Shown: positions 37,501 to 46,753 of the stretch, piece by piece
Numbering within the stretch: position 1 is the first letter of the stretch
How the letters are laid out: each line of letters starts with the position of its first letter
DNA from: Vibrio ruber DSM 16370
Lineage (GTDB): Bacteria > Pseudomonadota > Gammaproteobacteria > Enterobacterales > Vibrionaceae
NCBI RefSeq assembly: GCF_900163965.1
Contig: NZ_FULE01000008.1
Span: forward strand, 62,001-126,000
Length of the DNA: 64,000 bases
Direction of reading: 5' to 3'
Notes under the pieces: model-generated
Seen by the model: only the letters and a program-made list of their open reading frames with translations
Databases searched by the model: none
Told to the model about the DNA's origin: nothing
Program-made: the position numbers and the translations under genes

Positions 37501-40500
37501 TCATCATATATGGTCTCAATTCATGCCACTGGCCGATTTTGGTGTCACCGATGATTTTTTCTATGTCGGTGGTAACTCACTCAAAGCCATTCAAATAGCT
37601 TCAAGGCTGACCAAGGCATTTGGCTACGGTATCAAAGTTTCAGATATTTTGAACTTTCCGACTATCCGCGATTTTGCCCGGCAGTTAGAGATTAAACTTC
37701 GGCAACATCCTGAATATTCTGTCAATTTATCTGCAGAAAATTCGGATGTTCGCGACGATCATGCGTTGAGTGCAGCCCAGTTAAATTTATGGTACATCCA
37801 TCGATATGATCCATTATCACCAGCCTATAATGCGGTTGATTATCTCTGTATCACTGGCGATTTAAATGAGTCATGGTTAGCACAAAGTTTACAGGCAGTT
37901 ATTGACAGACATGAGCTTTTGCGCTCAAAATTTTCTGCCACCGATGTGAAACCGACCAGAATTGTTGATGCAGTAATCGATTTTCAATTAACACAATCAG
38001 ATTACTCGGATTTGAATGCTGCTGAGGCATCTATTCAAATTGAACAAGCGCTGAGATGGCATAGCCAACAACCCATCAGCTTAGAATCCGGGCCATTAAT
38101 TCGAGCCCATCTCATTCGAAAATCAAAGACAGAACATATTCTTATCTTAACGGTACATCATATTGTGACAGATGCGTGGTCGATTGCATTGATGAGAAAA
38201 GAACTGGTTGAGTTTTATCGTTCGTTTGAATCGAATCAACCGGTTAATTTAGAGCCGATTCATAAGCGTTTCGGGGATTATGTTGCGATGGAGAAGTTCG
38301 AGTATGAGCAACATCATGGGGAAGCGCTTCAGTTTTGGAAGAATCATCTGTCCGGAACGATTCCGACGTTACAGTTACCCAATGACAAAGTACGCCCGGG
38401 GCAGCAACAATTTAATGGTCAGTTACACACGTTTACGATCCCGAAAACGACAGAAGCCAAATTGAAGTTTTTCATTAAAAACAACAATACATCCATGTTT
38501 GTCGCTTTGTTATCAGCGTATCAGAGTTTTTTACATCGATATTCACAATCACAAGAAGTTATTATCGGCCTGCCAGTCCAGCGCAGGAATGATCCTGAAT
38601 TTGAAAAAATGATTGGTCTTTTTGTCAATACTTGGATATGCAAGTCAACAATTTCGGATGAAACGTCATTTGCTGAGTTAGTAAAGCAATCGGCCTTGCA
38701 TACCCGTAATAGTATGGATCATCTGTGTGTCGGTGTGGATGAACTGATTCGGGAACTCAACGTTGAAAGAGATCCCGTACGACATCCGCTTTTTCAAACA
38801 ATGTTTACGCTGCAAAATGAGCATCATTCTGAGCTTAAAGTCGGAGACCTGACATTTACGGATTATATATTCGATAACAAAATGTCCAGATTTGACATTT
38901 TGCTTGCGGTCTATGAGCGTGACCACGATCTACTTGCTGCATTTGAATATGATAGTGATCTATTCAGTGAGGCTAGAATTGCCCAATTCAGCCGGCACTT
39001 TGTCAATCTGCTCGATTTACTGTTAGAGGACACCGAGGCGCCGATTGAATCTCTGCCGTTGGTGACTGAAAATGAGTACCGGATCTTAATCGATGATCCA
39101 AATTCGTCATCAATTAAATACGATAATGACAAAACCTTCATCGAATGCTTTTTATCGCAATGTCAAAAAACGCCGAAGCATATTGCTGCTATCTGTAATC
39201 AGTCAAGCATCACCTATTTACAACTTGCTGACAGAGCAAAACAAATTGCAATTATGTTGCATGAGAAAGGATGTCAGCGTGAGAGTCAAATCGGCTTATT
39301 GATGGAAAGAAGCATCGATTACCTTGCCGCTATTTTGGGATGTCAAATGGCGGGCTGTTCATTTGTTCCTTTAAATCCTGATGGACATGCAGAAAAAACC
39401 GCGTTCATTTTGGAGCAAATTCATGCTGAGATCGTATTTGTCGATGACGACAACGGTTCAATACTGAACAATATCGATCATCACTGTGAACTGATACCGA
39501 TTGGCAGAACGTACCATATCGATATATCCGGATTTGATGATACTTGGTTCCCGCGGCTTGGTGATCTGGCCTATACGATTTACACGTCTGGTTCAACAGG
39601 ACAGCCCAAAGGGGTAATGATTGAACATGAAGGGATGATTAACCATCTGTACGCCAAATGCTTCGATCTGGATATGGATGAAACTACGGTACTGGGGCAG
39701 ATTGCGGTACAAACATTCGATGTATCGATTTGGCAGTTATTAAGTCCGTTATTGTGCGGTGCAAAATCAGTGATTTTGCAAGGAAACAATGCATGGGAAC
39801 CAAATCTGTTACTGGCTGATATTCAGAAATTCAATATCTCTTTAATTCAGTCAGTGCCATCCCATTTAAAACTTTTACTAGATGTTCTCGAAAGCACTCC
39901 GAACCAATTTGACATCTCTTGCCTGAAACAATTTATCTGTAATGCTGAAGCATTACCGACGGATCTGGTCAAACGATGGTACGCTTTACCATTCAATTGC
40001 TTATTGATCAATGCGTATGGCGCAACAGAAATTTCTGATGACAGCATCCATTATAAAATAGTAGATGACCGCCATTTCCATTTGCCGTACATGCCCATTC
40101 ATCAAAGTTTACCGAATATGAAAACGTTCATATTGGATAAATTCTATAACCCGCTGCCGAAAGGTTTAACCGGTGAGATTTATATCGGTGGTATTGGCGT
40201 CGGTCGCGGATATCTCGGCGATCCGAAAAAAACGGCCCGGCAATATGTTCCGAATCCATTCCCTGATTGCCCGGGAAGCCGGATATATCGAACCGGTGAC
40301 ATCGCCAGATATCTGGATGATTATGCAATAGAATTTGTCGGAAGATCGGATTTTCAGCTGAAAGTTCGCGGGCTGCGGGTTGAAGCCGGAGAAGTCGAAA
40401 CGGTGATTAACAGTTTCGACAAGGTCAGAGAATCAGTGGTTTGTTTAAACAAGAGTACAGGGCATGAAGCACTGGTTGCCTATTATGTTACTGATAATAA

Positions 40501-43500
40501 AGAACCGATAGAGACGGCCTTGCTGCTTAATTACTGCCATGAAAAGCTCAGTGATTATATGGTGCCTTCTTACTTTATCCATGTGCCGTATTTTGAATTA
40601 TCCGACAACGGTAAAGTTGATCGGAAAAAACTGCCGTCAGTTGAGTCACAACATATATCCGATGGCGCTAATTTTGTCAGCCCGCAAACTGTAACGGAAC
40701 AGCGCATCGCTGCCATTTGGTGTCATGTTTTTCAATTGAGTGCTATCAGTATCAACGATAACTTTTTTGCGATTGGCGGACACTCGCTGCTGGCGGCTGA
40801 GACGATGATTAAAACCCAGCAAGCAACAGGCTTAGAGTTAGCAATCAAAGTATTATTTGAAAACCCAACGATCAAACAACTCTCCGCGTACATTGATTCT
40901 GTTTCAGCGCAGCATCAAAACGTTGAACACATCACCGATGCGCTCAAGCCACTCGGTTATCAAAGCCGGTTTGAGGTCGCTCCGTGTCAAGTCCCTGAAT
41001 GGTTTGCATTTAAGTCAGCACCGGATAGCTCATTATATAATGTCAGTATTTCCAATCTTTTCTTAGACGGAGAATTAAATCGAGATGCCATGATTCATGC
41101 ATGGAATATGTTTATATCACGGCATCATGTATTGAGTTCCCGGTTTGAATATTGTGACGGTGTTCCTTATCAAATTATCGCTGAACCAGCGGAATTAGAT
41201 ATAGAAACGGTCTTTATTGATCGTACCGATATTGAACCAAACCATCTTGTTGACACTGCCAATGATATTGCTGCCTATTACGGGAATATCCCATTTGATC
41301 TTGATAATGGCCCCCTGTTCAGGTTGAAAATCGTTGCTTATCCCGGAGACATATATCAGGTTGTTTTTGTTGTGCATCATATTATTTGGGATGAGACATC
41401 AACTATCAATTGCTTGAAAGAAATATCGATGATTTACAACAATGTTGTCAATCATACACATCTCCCTTTGCCAGAAATTGCGTTGCAATATAGTGATTAT
41501 GCGATCTGGATGAACGGATTAAATAAAGAAGGGCGGATTGAACATCATCGTCAATACTGGCTGAACCAATTTGCTGAGTTACCACCGCCACTTGAATTAC
41601 CGACCGATTTCCCCCGGCCACCGATTCAAACTTATGATGGTGCAACAGTTGATTTGAATTTCTCGGAAGCATTCACGAAGAAAATTGACTTCACCCTACA
41701 AGAAAATAATGTCACTTTATTTATGTTCATGTTGTCAGTTTTAAATACATATTTATATAAAGTGACTGGTCAGGATGACATTGTCATCGGCAGTCCGATA
41801 GCCGGCCGAGACAGTGATAGCCTGAAATCTTCAATCGGGCTGTTTGCAACACCATTGCCGATGAGATCGTTTGTCCGGGATAATGTTGCATTTTCGTCAT
41901 TGTTGAGAGATGTGAAGCAAACATCGCTCGATGCGTTTGAACACCATTATTATCCTTGTAATCAATTGATTGAAGAATTAGATCTGCCAAAGGATCTTTC
42001 CAGAACAAAACTATTTTCAATCATGTATGGTGTTCAGAATGATAAAAATGAAGAATTAGATAAATTCCATTTTGACGGGCTCAAAGCATCTTTCGATTCA
42101 AGACTAGAGGCGACGGAAGCGCATTCAGCCAGATTCGATCTCACCTTTGTTGTGGACCGGTTTGCTGAAGAGATTACTTTCTACTGTATCTATAATACCA
42201 ATCTGTTCAGGGAAGAGACGATTACAGAAATGATGAATAGCCTCCATCATATCACTGAACAAGCGATCGCCAATATCGATATTCCGATTCAACATATTTC
42301 TCTGTTGAGTGAAGCAAATCAGTCTCATATATTATCCGATTTTAATCAAACAGATAATATGATTGATAACACTCATGATTTGGTCTCTGGTGTCAATCAT
42401 CATGCGCATCATCATCCGCAACAGCTTGCAGTTGTCGATGGAGAGCAACGTTATACTTATTCACAACTTCGCGATCATGCGAATAATTTAGCAAACCATA
42501 TGGTTGATTCCGGTGTTAATGCCGGTGAATCGGTCGTTGTTTTCTTAAATCATGGTGTGCAACCGATTATCGCAATGCTCGCTTGTCATAAAATTGCCTG
42601 TCCGTATATACCTGTCAGTGGTGATACTCCCGTTGAGCGACTTTATGATATTTTTGAGATCAGCTGTTCAAACTATATGATATCTGAGTCAGGGTTAATC
42701 AGCACTTGTGATTTGTCATGTCGTTTATTTGATATCAATGACATTCCGGAAATGTCGGATTCATCAGCGTTTATTGATCGTGAAATATCCGGTGAAGATC
42801 TGGCCTATATTATTTTCACCTCTGGTACAACAGGCCGGCCAAAAGGTATTCCAATTCAACACCAAGGATTAGTGAATCTTCTCAGTTCAACTCAACGTCA
42901 TTATGACTTGGTTGATTCTGATCGTGTATTGCATCTCACGACATTTGCATTCGATGCATCGGTTTTAGAAATTTACTGGCCGCTCTCCCGTGGCGCATCC
43001 GTTTATATCCCGGGTCATGCGATTAAAAATAATGTTGCTGAAGTATCTAATTTTATTGATGAAAATCGTATCACCATTTTGCAGATGGTTCCTACGTGGC
43101 TGGATACTTATGTTGATTACCTGACACATGCCGATCTGAACGTTGCCAAAAGCGTTCGATTAATCATTTCCGGTGGCGCGCCATTGACTCGCGTGATTCG
43201 AGATAAGTGCTTGCGCTTATACGATGGAAGACTCAGCAATCACTATGGCCCGTCGGAAGTCACTGTCGATGCAACACAATTCGATGCAAGGGAAGCATTT
43301 GTCGGTGATATTGTCCCCATTGGCCGACCTATCGATAATGCCCGCATCTATGTTTTGGACAAGTATTTGCAGCCTGTTCCGATTGGTATTCCGGGTGAGA
43401 TCTATGTTCAATCACCGGGTTTAGCGCAGGGGTATCTGGGCGAAGCAGATAAAACTCGTACGTCATTTATCGTAACCGAGATTCAAGGTCAGTCGGTACG

Positions 43501-44899
43501 TTTATTCAAAACGGGCGATCTGGGGAAATATGACCAATCCGGCACCATTTACTTTTTGGGTCGGGGAGATCGACAGGTTAAACTCGGCGGTAATCGGATT
43601 GAGTTAGAAGGAGTCGAAAACGCCCTTGAGCAGCTGCCTTTTGTTTCTGGTGCTGCGGTGAAGTGTTTTAAAAATGAAGCGACCCAAACAATGACAGCCT
43701 TTGTCGAGCTGCAAAAAAGCATCAATGTGATCAATCATCGCGGTCAGGATTTATACCTGTTTACCGTCAGCCAGCAGCCCGCACAGAAGGCGGTGATGGA
43801 TGCGATTCATGTTGATATATGGCCTGAATATTTTGCAGGTAGTCATACGCTGAAAGTCTATTGGCCTGAAATTTATCAGTCTTTCCCGGACTATCAGATC
43901 ACCGTCACAGATGCTGCCGGTAGTCTGATTGCGATAGCCAATACCGTGCCGATTTACTGGTCCGGCAAGGATGAAGATATTCCTACAGGGTGGGATCAGG
44001 GCATCCGGCAAGCCATTACCGATCAACACCACCAGCCTAATTGCCTGATGGTTTTAGCCGGTGTGGTTATTTCTGAGCAACAAGGACGAGGATTCAGTCA
44101 GTCTTTAGTCACCGCATTTCAGGCTCTGGCCAGTAGCCATCACCTCGATTCAATCTTGGTTCCGGTGCGGCCGATCGGCAAAGTCGCTCAGCCAGAGAGT
44201 TCATTAGATGAGTGGTCTGAATATCGCAGAGACGACGGTAAATTAGTCGATTCTTGGTTACGTGTTCATGAATCGATGGGCGGACGAAAGGCTGCGATAT
44301 CAACGCAATCTCAGTATATTGAAGGCAGTATCGAAGACTGGCAACGGTGGACCGGGCAAACACTGACCAATTCCGGTCATTTCAAGTTGCCACAGACATT
44401 ACAGCCGGTAACAGTCGATATTGAGCATGACCGAGCAGTTTATTTTGATCCGTGTATCTGGTTTGAGCATCAGGTAGGGGCCAGCACATCCTCGACGTTT
44501 ACACAAATTGATGAGAGACGAATTAAGGCTGAACTCAGTAAAAAGTTACCTTTTTACATGTTACCTCATCAGGTGGTGTTTCTGACTCAACTGCCTCAAA
44601 CGACAAGCGGAAAAGTAGATATGAGTCGTTTGCAATCTGTTGGACTGAAGTCAGTCGCCAAAGCACCGGTTACCAATACGCAAATAGCGTTACACGATTT
44701 GTGGCGTCAGATATTAAATGTGGAAACAACATTTGGTATTGAGGATGATTTCTTTCTTCTCGGTGGTCAATCGTTACTGGCGGTTTCGTTATTGAGTCAG
44801 ATTGATACTCAGTTTGGTGTGAAGGTTCCACTGTGTAATTTTTACCTGAACCCGACGATATATGGTTTGGAACAATTGATTACTGAATTTGTTGAGTGA
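34580..44899 (+). CDS. Three-module nonribosomal peptide synthetase, C-A-T-C-A-T-C-A(interrupted)-T
   Basis: Single 3439-residue NRPS. Module 1: C (HHIVSDG, 130-136), A (TSGTTGKPKG, 603-612), T (Ser1000 in GGNSL). Module 2: C (HHIVTDA, from 1193), A (TSGSTGQPKG), T (Ser2069 in GGHSL). Module 3: C (HHIIWDE, from 2266), A (TSGTTGRPKG), T (Ser3398 in GGQSL). My hand alignment to GrsA gives specificity codes DTETNSIIAK, DVWQINADDK and DALQIGHVDK. The second resembles, from memory, arginine codes of microcystin synthetases; the others I cannot match. A3 carries a ~240-residue GNAT-like insertion (3058-3300) between motifs A8 and A9. There is no epimerase and no thioesterase; the protein ends 41 residues after Ser3398. 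It begins with a C domain, so an acyl starter or another donor is expected. Confidence 0.95.
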   Translation: MFTLTRSQENIWIDCKLGDNNTSYNTYFVFDIVGKFNKDALKEAFSLFINRYETTRSYFLETDGIPYRYLVDHVSVEFIEKDIVFNEQLENISELSDIIYCHFNLEKLPLFKAGFLTISEERALFVVNFHHIVSDGLSGKILIDFLNNEYNRIVNDTVPFNETNDSIDLTQVLEIEKDLFTHEKNETDSNYWCHLLQDKEQALELPFRKYKEQDEKFSRYHFFQLGGDYVQQIKNYCISNRTSPFIVMLTAYSATLSRFSNANQFAILHPVQVRRPQYAKLPGCFVNNIPFWVDLAGNDDLGTLVKKNTQQRIKSKKHQLYTYTQILTDLRNAGNITDGKVINVGINEVAISQVKLMLDDCEVHNITPELNVSDHDLYLEYELSDSGVDLRINYKERKLSSALIKSFTSYFNYYLDALLEGSTESLIQLNERYYQSHLSDASIISGERRDDDISVITNAIDAHAAASPDKISLITERQRLSYADLQQEILKRATVFQQSDIQPETVVSVLVADRLEHILCMLACFKIGAVYLPLNTNLPYKKITDILDSSTTFIIADRHSSSQELESNGYDVIYASEHVDSVDTGSFQTYHHRPNDGAAIIYTSGTTGKPKGIQINHQGLMNYVNSVGNHYRISSHDIGLQFASIGPDTILEEVLVPLKFGASLVISPEIHDAYQSLLSLVAREKISYLTLPTGYFSSLLDFVIDSDCHHDLATCRLINVSGEKLFYHVIEKWEKCGLNDIELFNIYGPSESTIAVCYHKVGKPEDYAEKDIPIGLPIANTELYVLDQNLLPVPHDVEGELYIGGDYIADGYFNDDQLTRQSFINIPLGRPQSQRVYKTGDICIYSQDGQLYHRHRQDNQLKIRGYRVETSEIENVLLMVPAIDTVAVVPHVSNHHEVQLVAYIGSLDDAIVSRAKQVIAQHLPSYMMPARFICLPELPLTASMKVDKQQLSQLALPAHSSEKVLPENQLEEEIHHIWSQFMPLADFGVTDDFFYVGGNSLKAIQIASRLTKAFGYGIKVSDILNFPTIRDFARQLEIKLRQHPEYSVNLSAENSDVRDDHALSAAQLNLWYIHRYDPLSPAYNAVDYLCITGDLNESWLAQSLQAVIDRHELLRSKFSATDVKPTRIVDAVIDFQLTQSDYSDLNAAEASIQIEQALRWHSQQPISLESGPLIRAHLIRKSKTEHILILTVHHIVTDAWSIALMRKELVEFYRSFESNQPVNLEPIHKRFGDYVAMEKFEYEQHHGEALQFWKNHLSGTIPTLQLPNDKVRPGQQQFNGQLHTFTIPKTTEAKLKFFIKNNNTSMFVALLSAYQSFLHRYSQSQEVIIGLPVQRRNDPEFEKMIGLFVNTWICKSTISDETSFAELVKQSALHTRNSMDHLCVGVDELIRELNVERDPVRHPLFQTMFTLQNEHHSELKVGDLTFTDYIFDNKMSRFDILLAVYERDHDLLAAFEYDSDLFSEARIAQFSRHFVNLLDLLLEDTEAPIESLPLVTENEYRILIDDPNSSSIKYDNDKTFIECFLSQCQKTPKHIAAICNQSSITYLQLADRAKQIAIMLHEKGCQRESQIGLLMERSIDYLAAILGCQMAGCSFVPLNPDGHAEKTAFILEQIHAEIVFVDDDNGSILNNIDHHCELIPIGRTYHIDISGFDDTWFPRLGDLAYTIYTSGSTGQPKGVMIEHEGMINHLYAKCFDLDMDETTVLGQIAVQTFDVSIWQLLSPLLCGAKSVILQGNNAWEPNLLLADIQKFNISLIQSVPSHLKLLLDVLESTPNQFDISCLKQFICNAEALPTDLVKRWYALPFNCLLINAYGATEISDDSIHYKIVDDRHFHLPYMPIHQSLPNMKTFILDKFYNPLPKGLTGEIYIGGIGVGRGYLGDPKKTARQYVPNPFPDCPGSRIYRTGDIARYLDDYAIEFVGRSDFQLKVRGLRVEAGEVETVINSFDKVRESVVCLNKSTGHEALVAYYVTDNKEPIETALLLNYCHEKLSDYMVPSYFIHVPYFELSDNGKVDRKKLPSVESQHISDGANFVSPQTVTEQRIAAIWCHVFQLSAISINDNFFAIGGHSLLAAETMIKTQQATGLELAIKVLFENPTIKQLSAYIDSVSAQHQNVEHITDALKPLGYQSRFEVAPCQVPEWFAFKSAPDSSLYNVSISNLFLDGELNRDAMIHAWNMFISRHHVLSSRFEYCDGVPYQIIAEPAELDIETVFIDRTDIEPNHLVDTANDIAAYYGNIPFDLDNGPLFRLKIVAYPGDIYQVVFVVHHIIWDETSTINCLKEISMIYNNVVNHTHLPLPEIALQYSDYAIWMNGLNKEGRIEHHRQYWLNQFAELPPPLELPTDFPRPPIQTYDGATVDLNFSEAFTKKIDFTLQENNVTLFMFMLSVLNTYLYKVTGQDDIVIGSPIAGRDSDSLKSSIGLFATPLPMRSFVRDNVAFSSLLRDVKQTSLDAFEHHYYPCNQLIEELDLPKDLSRTKLFSIMYGVQNDKNEELDKFHFDGLKASFDSRLEATEAHSARFDLTFVVDRFAEEITFYCIYNTNLFREETITEMMNSLHHITEQAIANIDIPIQHISLLSEANQSHILSDFNQTDNMIDNTHDLVSGVNHHAHHHPQQLAVVDGEQRYTYSQLRDHANNLANHMVDSGVNAGESVVVFLNHGVQPIIAMLACHKIACPYIPVSGDTPVERLYDIFEISCSNYMISESGLISTCDLSCRLFDINDIPEMSDSSAFIDREISGEDLAYIIFTSGTTGRPKGIPIQHQGLVNLLSSTQRHYDLVDSDRVLHLTTFAFDASVLEIYWPLSRGASVYIPGHAIKNNVAEVSNFIDENRITILQMVPTWLDTYVDYLTHADLNVAKSVRLIISGGAPLTRVIRDKCLRLYDGRLSNHYGPSEVTVDATQFDAREAFVGDIVPIGRPIDNARIYVLDKYLQPVPIGIPGEIYVQSPGLAQGYLGEADKTRTSFIVTEIQGQSVRLFKTGDLGKYDQSGTIYFLGRGDRQVKLGGNRIELEGVENALEQLPFVSGAAVKCFKNEATQTMTAFVELQKSINVINHRGQDLYLFTVSQQPAQKAVMDAIHVDIWPEYFAGSHTLKVYWPEIYQSFPDYQITVTDAAGSLIAIANTVPIYWSGKDEDIPTGWDQGIRQAITDQHHQPNCLMVLAGVVISEQQGRGFSQSLVTAFQALASSHHLDSILVPVRPIGKVAQPESSLDEWSEYRRDDGKLVDSWLRVHESMGGRKAAISTQSQYIEGSIEDWQRWTGQTLTNSGHFKLPQTLQPVTVDIEHDRAVYFDPCIWFEHQVGASTSSTFTQIDERRIKAELSKKLPFYMLPHQVVFLTQLPQTTSGKVDMSRLQSVGLKSVAKAPVTNTQIALHDLWRQILNVETTFGIEDDFFLLGGQSLLAVSLLSQIDTQFGVKVPLCNFYLNPTIYGLEQLITEFVE
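43751..44480 (+). other. GNAT-like domain inserted in adenylation domain 3
   Basis: Residues ~3058-3300 of the NRPS are not adenylation sequence. They fall after A8 (KLGGNRIELEGVE) and before A9/A10 (LPFYMLP, TSGKVD with Lys3345). Within them are a QQGRGFS-type acetyl-CoA loop after the strand MVLAGVVI, then PVRPIGK, DGKLVDSWLRVHESMGGR, EDWQRWTGQTL and YFDPCIWFEH. This order resembles GNAT-family proteins that carry a DPWxRVH motif. The likely role is acylation of the amino acid held by module 3. The family call rests on motif recall, not a search. Confidence 0.7.
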
Positions 44900-44909
44900 G
44901 GCGTAGCTC

Positions 44910-45827
44910 ATGTTTGAAATTCCTTCTGAGCCGTTGATTGATATCCTGTCAGAACCACAGGATTCGAGCGGCCTCTGTCATTTTGGTTCTGGTCAGTCTT
45001 GCTGCACATTTGGCGAGTTACTGCAAGGTGTGTTACCCAACGGGCAAGATTTTCTGGTAACGCTTCCGGTTCAGCGCTACGTGAGCGCAAAATTTTATCT
45101 CGGAGAAGAGGAGGCGGGCTTGCAGGTTTGTCCGCCACACAAGACGAAGGCACTGGCTTTGGCACACGCACTGTTGAGCTGCTATCAATTGCCATTGCAC
45201 GGTGTACTTGAGATTGCGTCGGATATTCCTGAGAGTAAAGGTTTAGCCAGCTCATCAGCAGACCTTGTGGCTGCTGCACGGGCCATTATCGACCATTACC
45301 AGGTTTGTATCAGCAATGAAGAACTCGCCCGGATGTTGTGCCAAATCGAGCCAACCGATGCAGTGATGTTTCCTCACTGTGTCGCGTTTCATCAAAATAT
45401 CGGACATGTTATTGCTGATTTGGGGGCGTTGCCCGAGCTGTTTATTATTGCGCATGATGAGGGGGGCAGCGTTGATACCGTCGCCCATAAAAAAACACTC
45501 CCCGGGACTGGTTCCGCGGAGAGAGAGCAATACGCGCATTTATTGGCACGTCTTCAACATGCAGTCAAACAGCGTGACTGTCAGGAGATCGGCCATGTCA
45601 CCACAATGAGCGCAATTTTAAATCAACGGCTGAGGCCGAATAAATATCTGAGTTTATTTGTTGATATCTGTGAGCAGCATGGCGGGCTTGGCGTTGTTGT
45701 CGCACACAGTGGCACATATATCGGTATTCTCCTCGATGCCAATGATGTGCAACTGGCCGAAAAGAGAGCAGCCATTGAGAATGTATTAAGCGCTAATGGA
45801 TTAGCGCCTGAAACGTTTCATACCTAG
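44910..45827 (+). CDS. GHMP kinase, L-threonine kinase (PduX) type
   Basis: 305-residue kinase resembling PduX, which makes O-phospho-L-threonine. The N-terminal CCTFGELLQGVLPNGQDFLV matches the GTCGELVQG start of that group. The GHMP ATP loop is PESKGLASSSADLVAAARA, followed by the substrate segment EPTDAVMF and a C-terminal GLGVVVAHSG motif. It lies 10 bp after the NRPS stop with a GAGGCG upstream, clearly in the same operon. There is no cobalamin gene nearby, so a role in supplying phosphothreonine to the cysteine-synthase-like enzyme is more plausible than vitamin B12 side-chain synthesis. Confidence 0.87.
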   Translation: MFEIPSEPLIDILSEPQDSSGLCHFGSGQSCCTFGELLQGVLPNGQDFLVTLPVQRYVSAKFYLGEEEAGLQVCPPHKTKALALAHALLSCYQLPLHGVLEIASDIPESKGLASSSADLVAAARAIIDHYQVCISNEELARMLCQIEPTDAVMFPHCVAFHQNIGHVIADLGALPELFIIAHDEGGSVDTVAHKKTLPGTGSAEREQYAHLLARLQHAVKQRDCQEIGHVTTMSAILNQRLRPNKYLSLFVDICEQHGGLGVVVAHSGTYIGILLDANDVQLAEKRAAIENVLSANGLAPETFHT

Positions 45828-45998
45828 GGGCTGTTGACCTTTCGTGGTTGAATTTTGTTCAATCTGAACGGGTATTGATCGCGGCGCGGGGCATGCCGCT
45901 TAGCTATCCTAAGCAAATGGTAACCATATTGATGGCGCCGGAGCGTCTCAAATTGCTGCATCACTATTTTACTTTCTTAGCCTTAGCTCCGAAAGATG

Positions 45999-46250
45999 AC
46001 GCACAATCATGTTCTCCGAGTTCAGAGACATCAGTACTCAGTGCGCCAGTCACTCTTGCAGAGATGCAAGCGTGACCAGAAGATCTTTTTGTTTTGGCTT
46101 AGTCACGCGTTGTCCAGAACCAGCTTTTACGGGCGTCCTGCCCGGAAAAGCCTAACCATTCTCCCGGAATGGTTTTCTTCGGTGGGTGGTTAATTTGAGT
46201 GGGGTGACACATTTTTAGAACGAAACTCAATTGATCGATGAGCTCAGGGT
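45999..46250. repeat. Decayed partial copy (A) of the 0.9 kb repeated element
   Basis: Matches the right-hand ~250 bp of the element at 48874-49786 and 62815-63735, with shared words such as CCAGAACCAGCTTTTAC, GCGTCCTGCCCGGAAAAGC and CTCAATTGATCGATG. On the minus strand it still encodes EWLxFSGQDAxKSWFW-like residues, followed by a stop, so it is a pseudogene fragment. Confidence 0.75.
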
Positions 46251-46346
46251 GAAAAATCACGGATGATTTTTCAGGATTGCCTGAGCAGGATGCGAATCAA
46301 TCCGACCCTGATAACAGGCACTGAACTCAACCCCTGGGCCTTTTGG

Positions 46347-46374
46347 GGTACTTTTTCGGCCTTGAAAAAGTACC
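46347..46374. repeat. Long palindromic hairpin
   Basis: GGTACTTTTTC (46347-46357) and GAAAAAGTACC (46364-46374) are perfect 11-bp complements around GGCCTT. The symmetry works on both strands. It could be a bidirectional terminator or part of a small mobile repeat. Confidence 0.6.
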
Positions 46375-46753
46375 TGGGGCGCAGTCGGAGATGTGATTGA
46401 ACAATTTAGTTGGACACTCGAAGTACGCGTGTGTTCGGTAAACTCAAATCAATTTCTAAGACTAGAGAGACTTTGTTATAAATAATTTACTAACTAAATT
46501 TCTAATAATTTGATTTGTTCATCATAAATTCTTAGGTAAATAAGAAATATTTATTAGTAAATTGACGATAAGGAAGTCTATTTTTTTTACTCAACTATAA
46601 TCATATGGATTTGCAGTTAATCACACATGAAGAACTATATGGGTTATCAATTTATAGATGATTGGTTTTTTGTTCTCAAAATAATGTGGTTAATAACTTG
46701 TTAGTCATTATTGCCTTCTTGTAGTGGCTAAATACCATGAAAAGGAATTAAAA

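Larger units (their letters stand above)
45828..46753. other. Gene-free right flank of the NRPS cluster
   Basis: About 925 bp without a credible gene. It holds a decayed third copy of the repeated element (45999-46250), a long hairpin (46347-46374) and, from ~46450, very AT-rich sequence that should contain the toxin promoter. Short frames such as 45848-46075 have no ribosome site and run into the repeat remnant. Confidence 0.5.

Noticed and set aside
34580..44899. Firm substrate assignments for A1 and A3 from the ten-residue codes
   Set aside because: The hand-derived codes do not match any code I remember well enough; only the arginine-like tendency of A2 is mentioned, with caution.
44910..45827. 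Cobalamin-pathway PduX
   Set aside because: Family resemblance is real, but no cobalamin or pdu gene is near and it is 10 bp behind the NRPS gene; a role in peptide precursor supply is more economical.
45848..46075. 75-codon open frame after the GHMP kinase gene
   Set aside because: No Shine-Dalgarno and its 3' half lies in the decayed repeat copy, which codes on the other strand.
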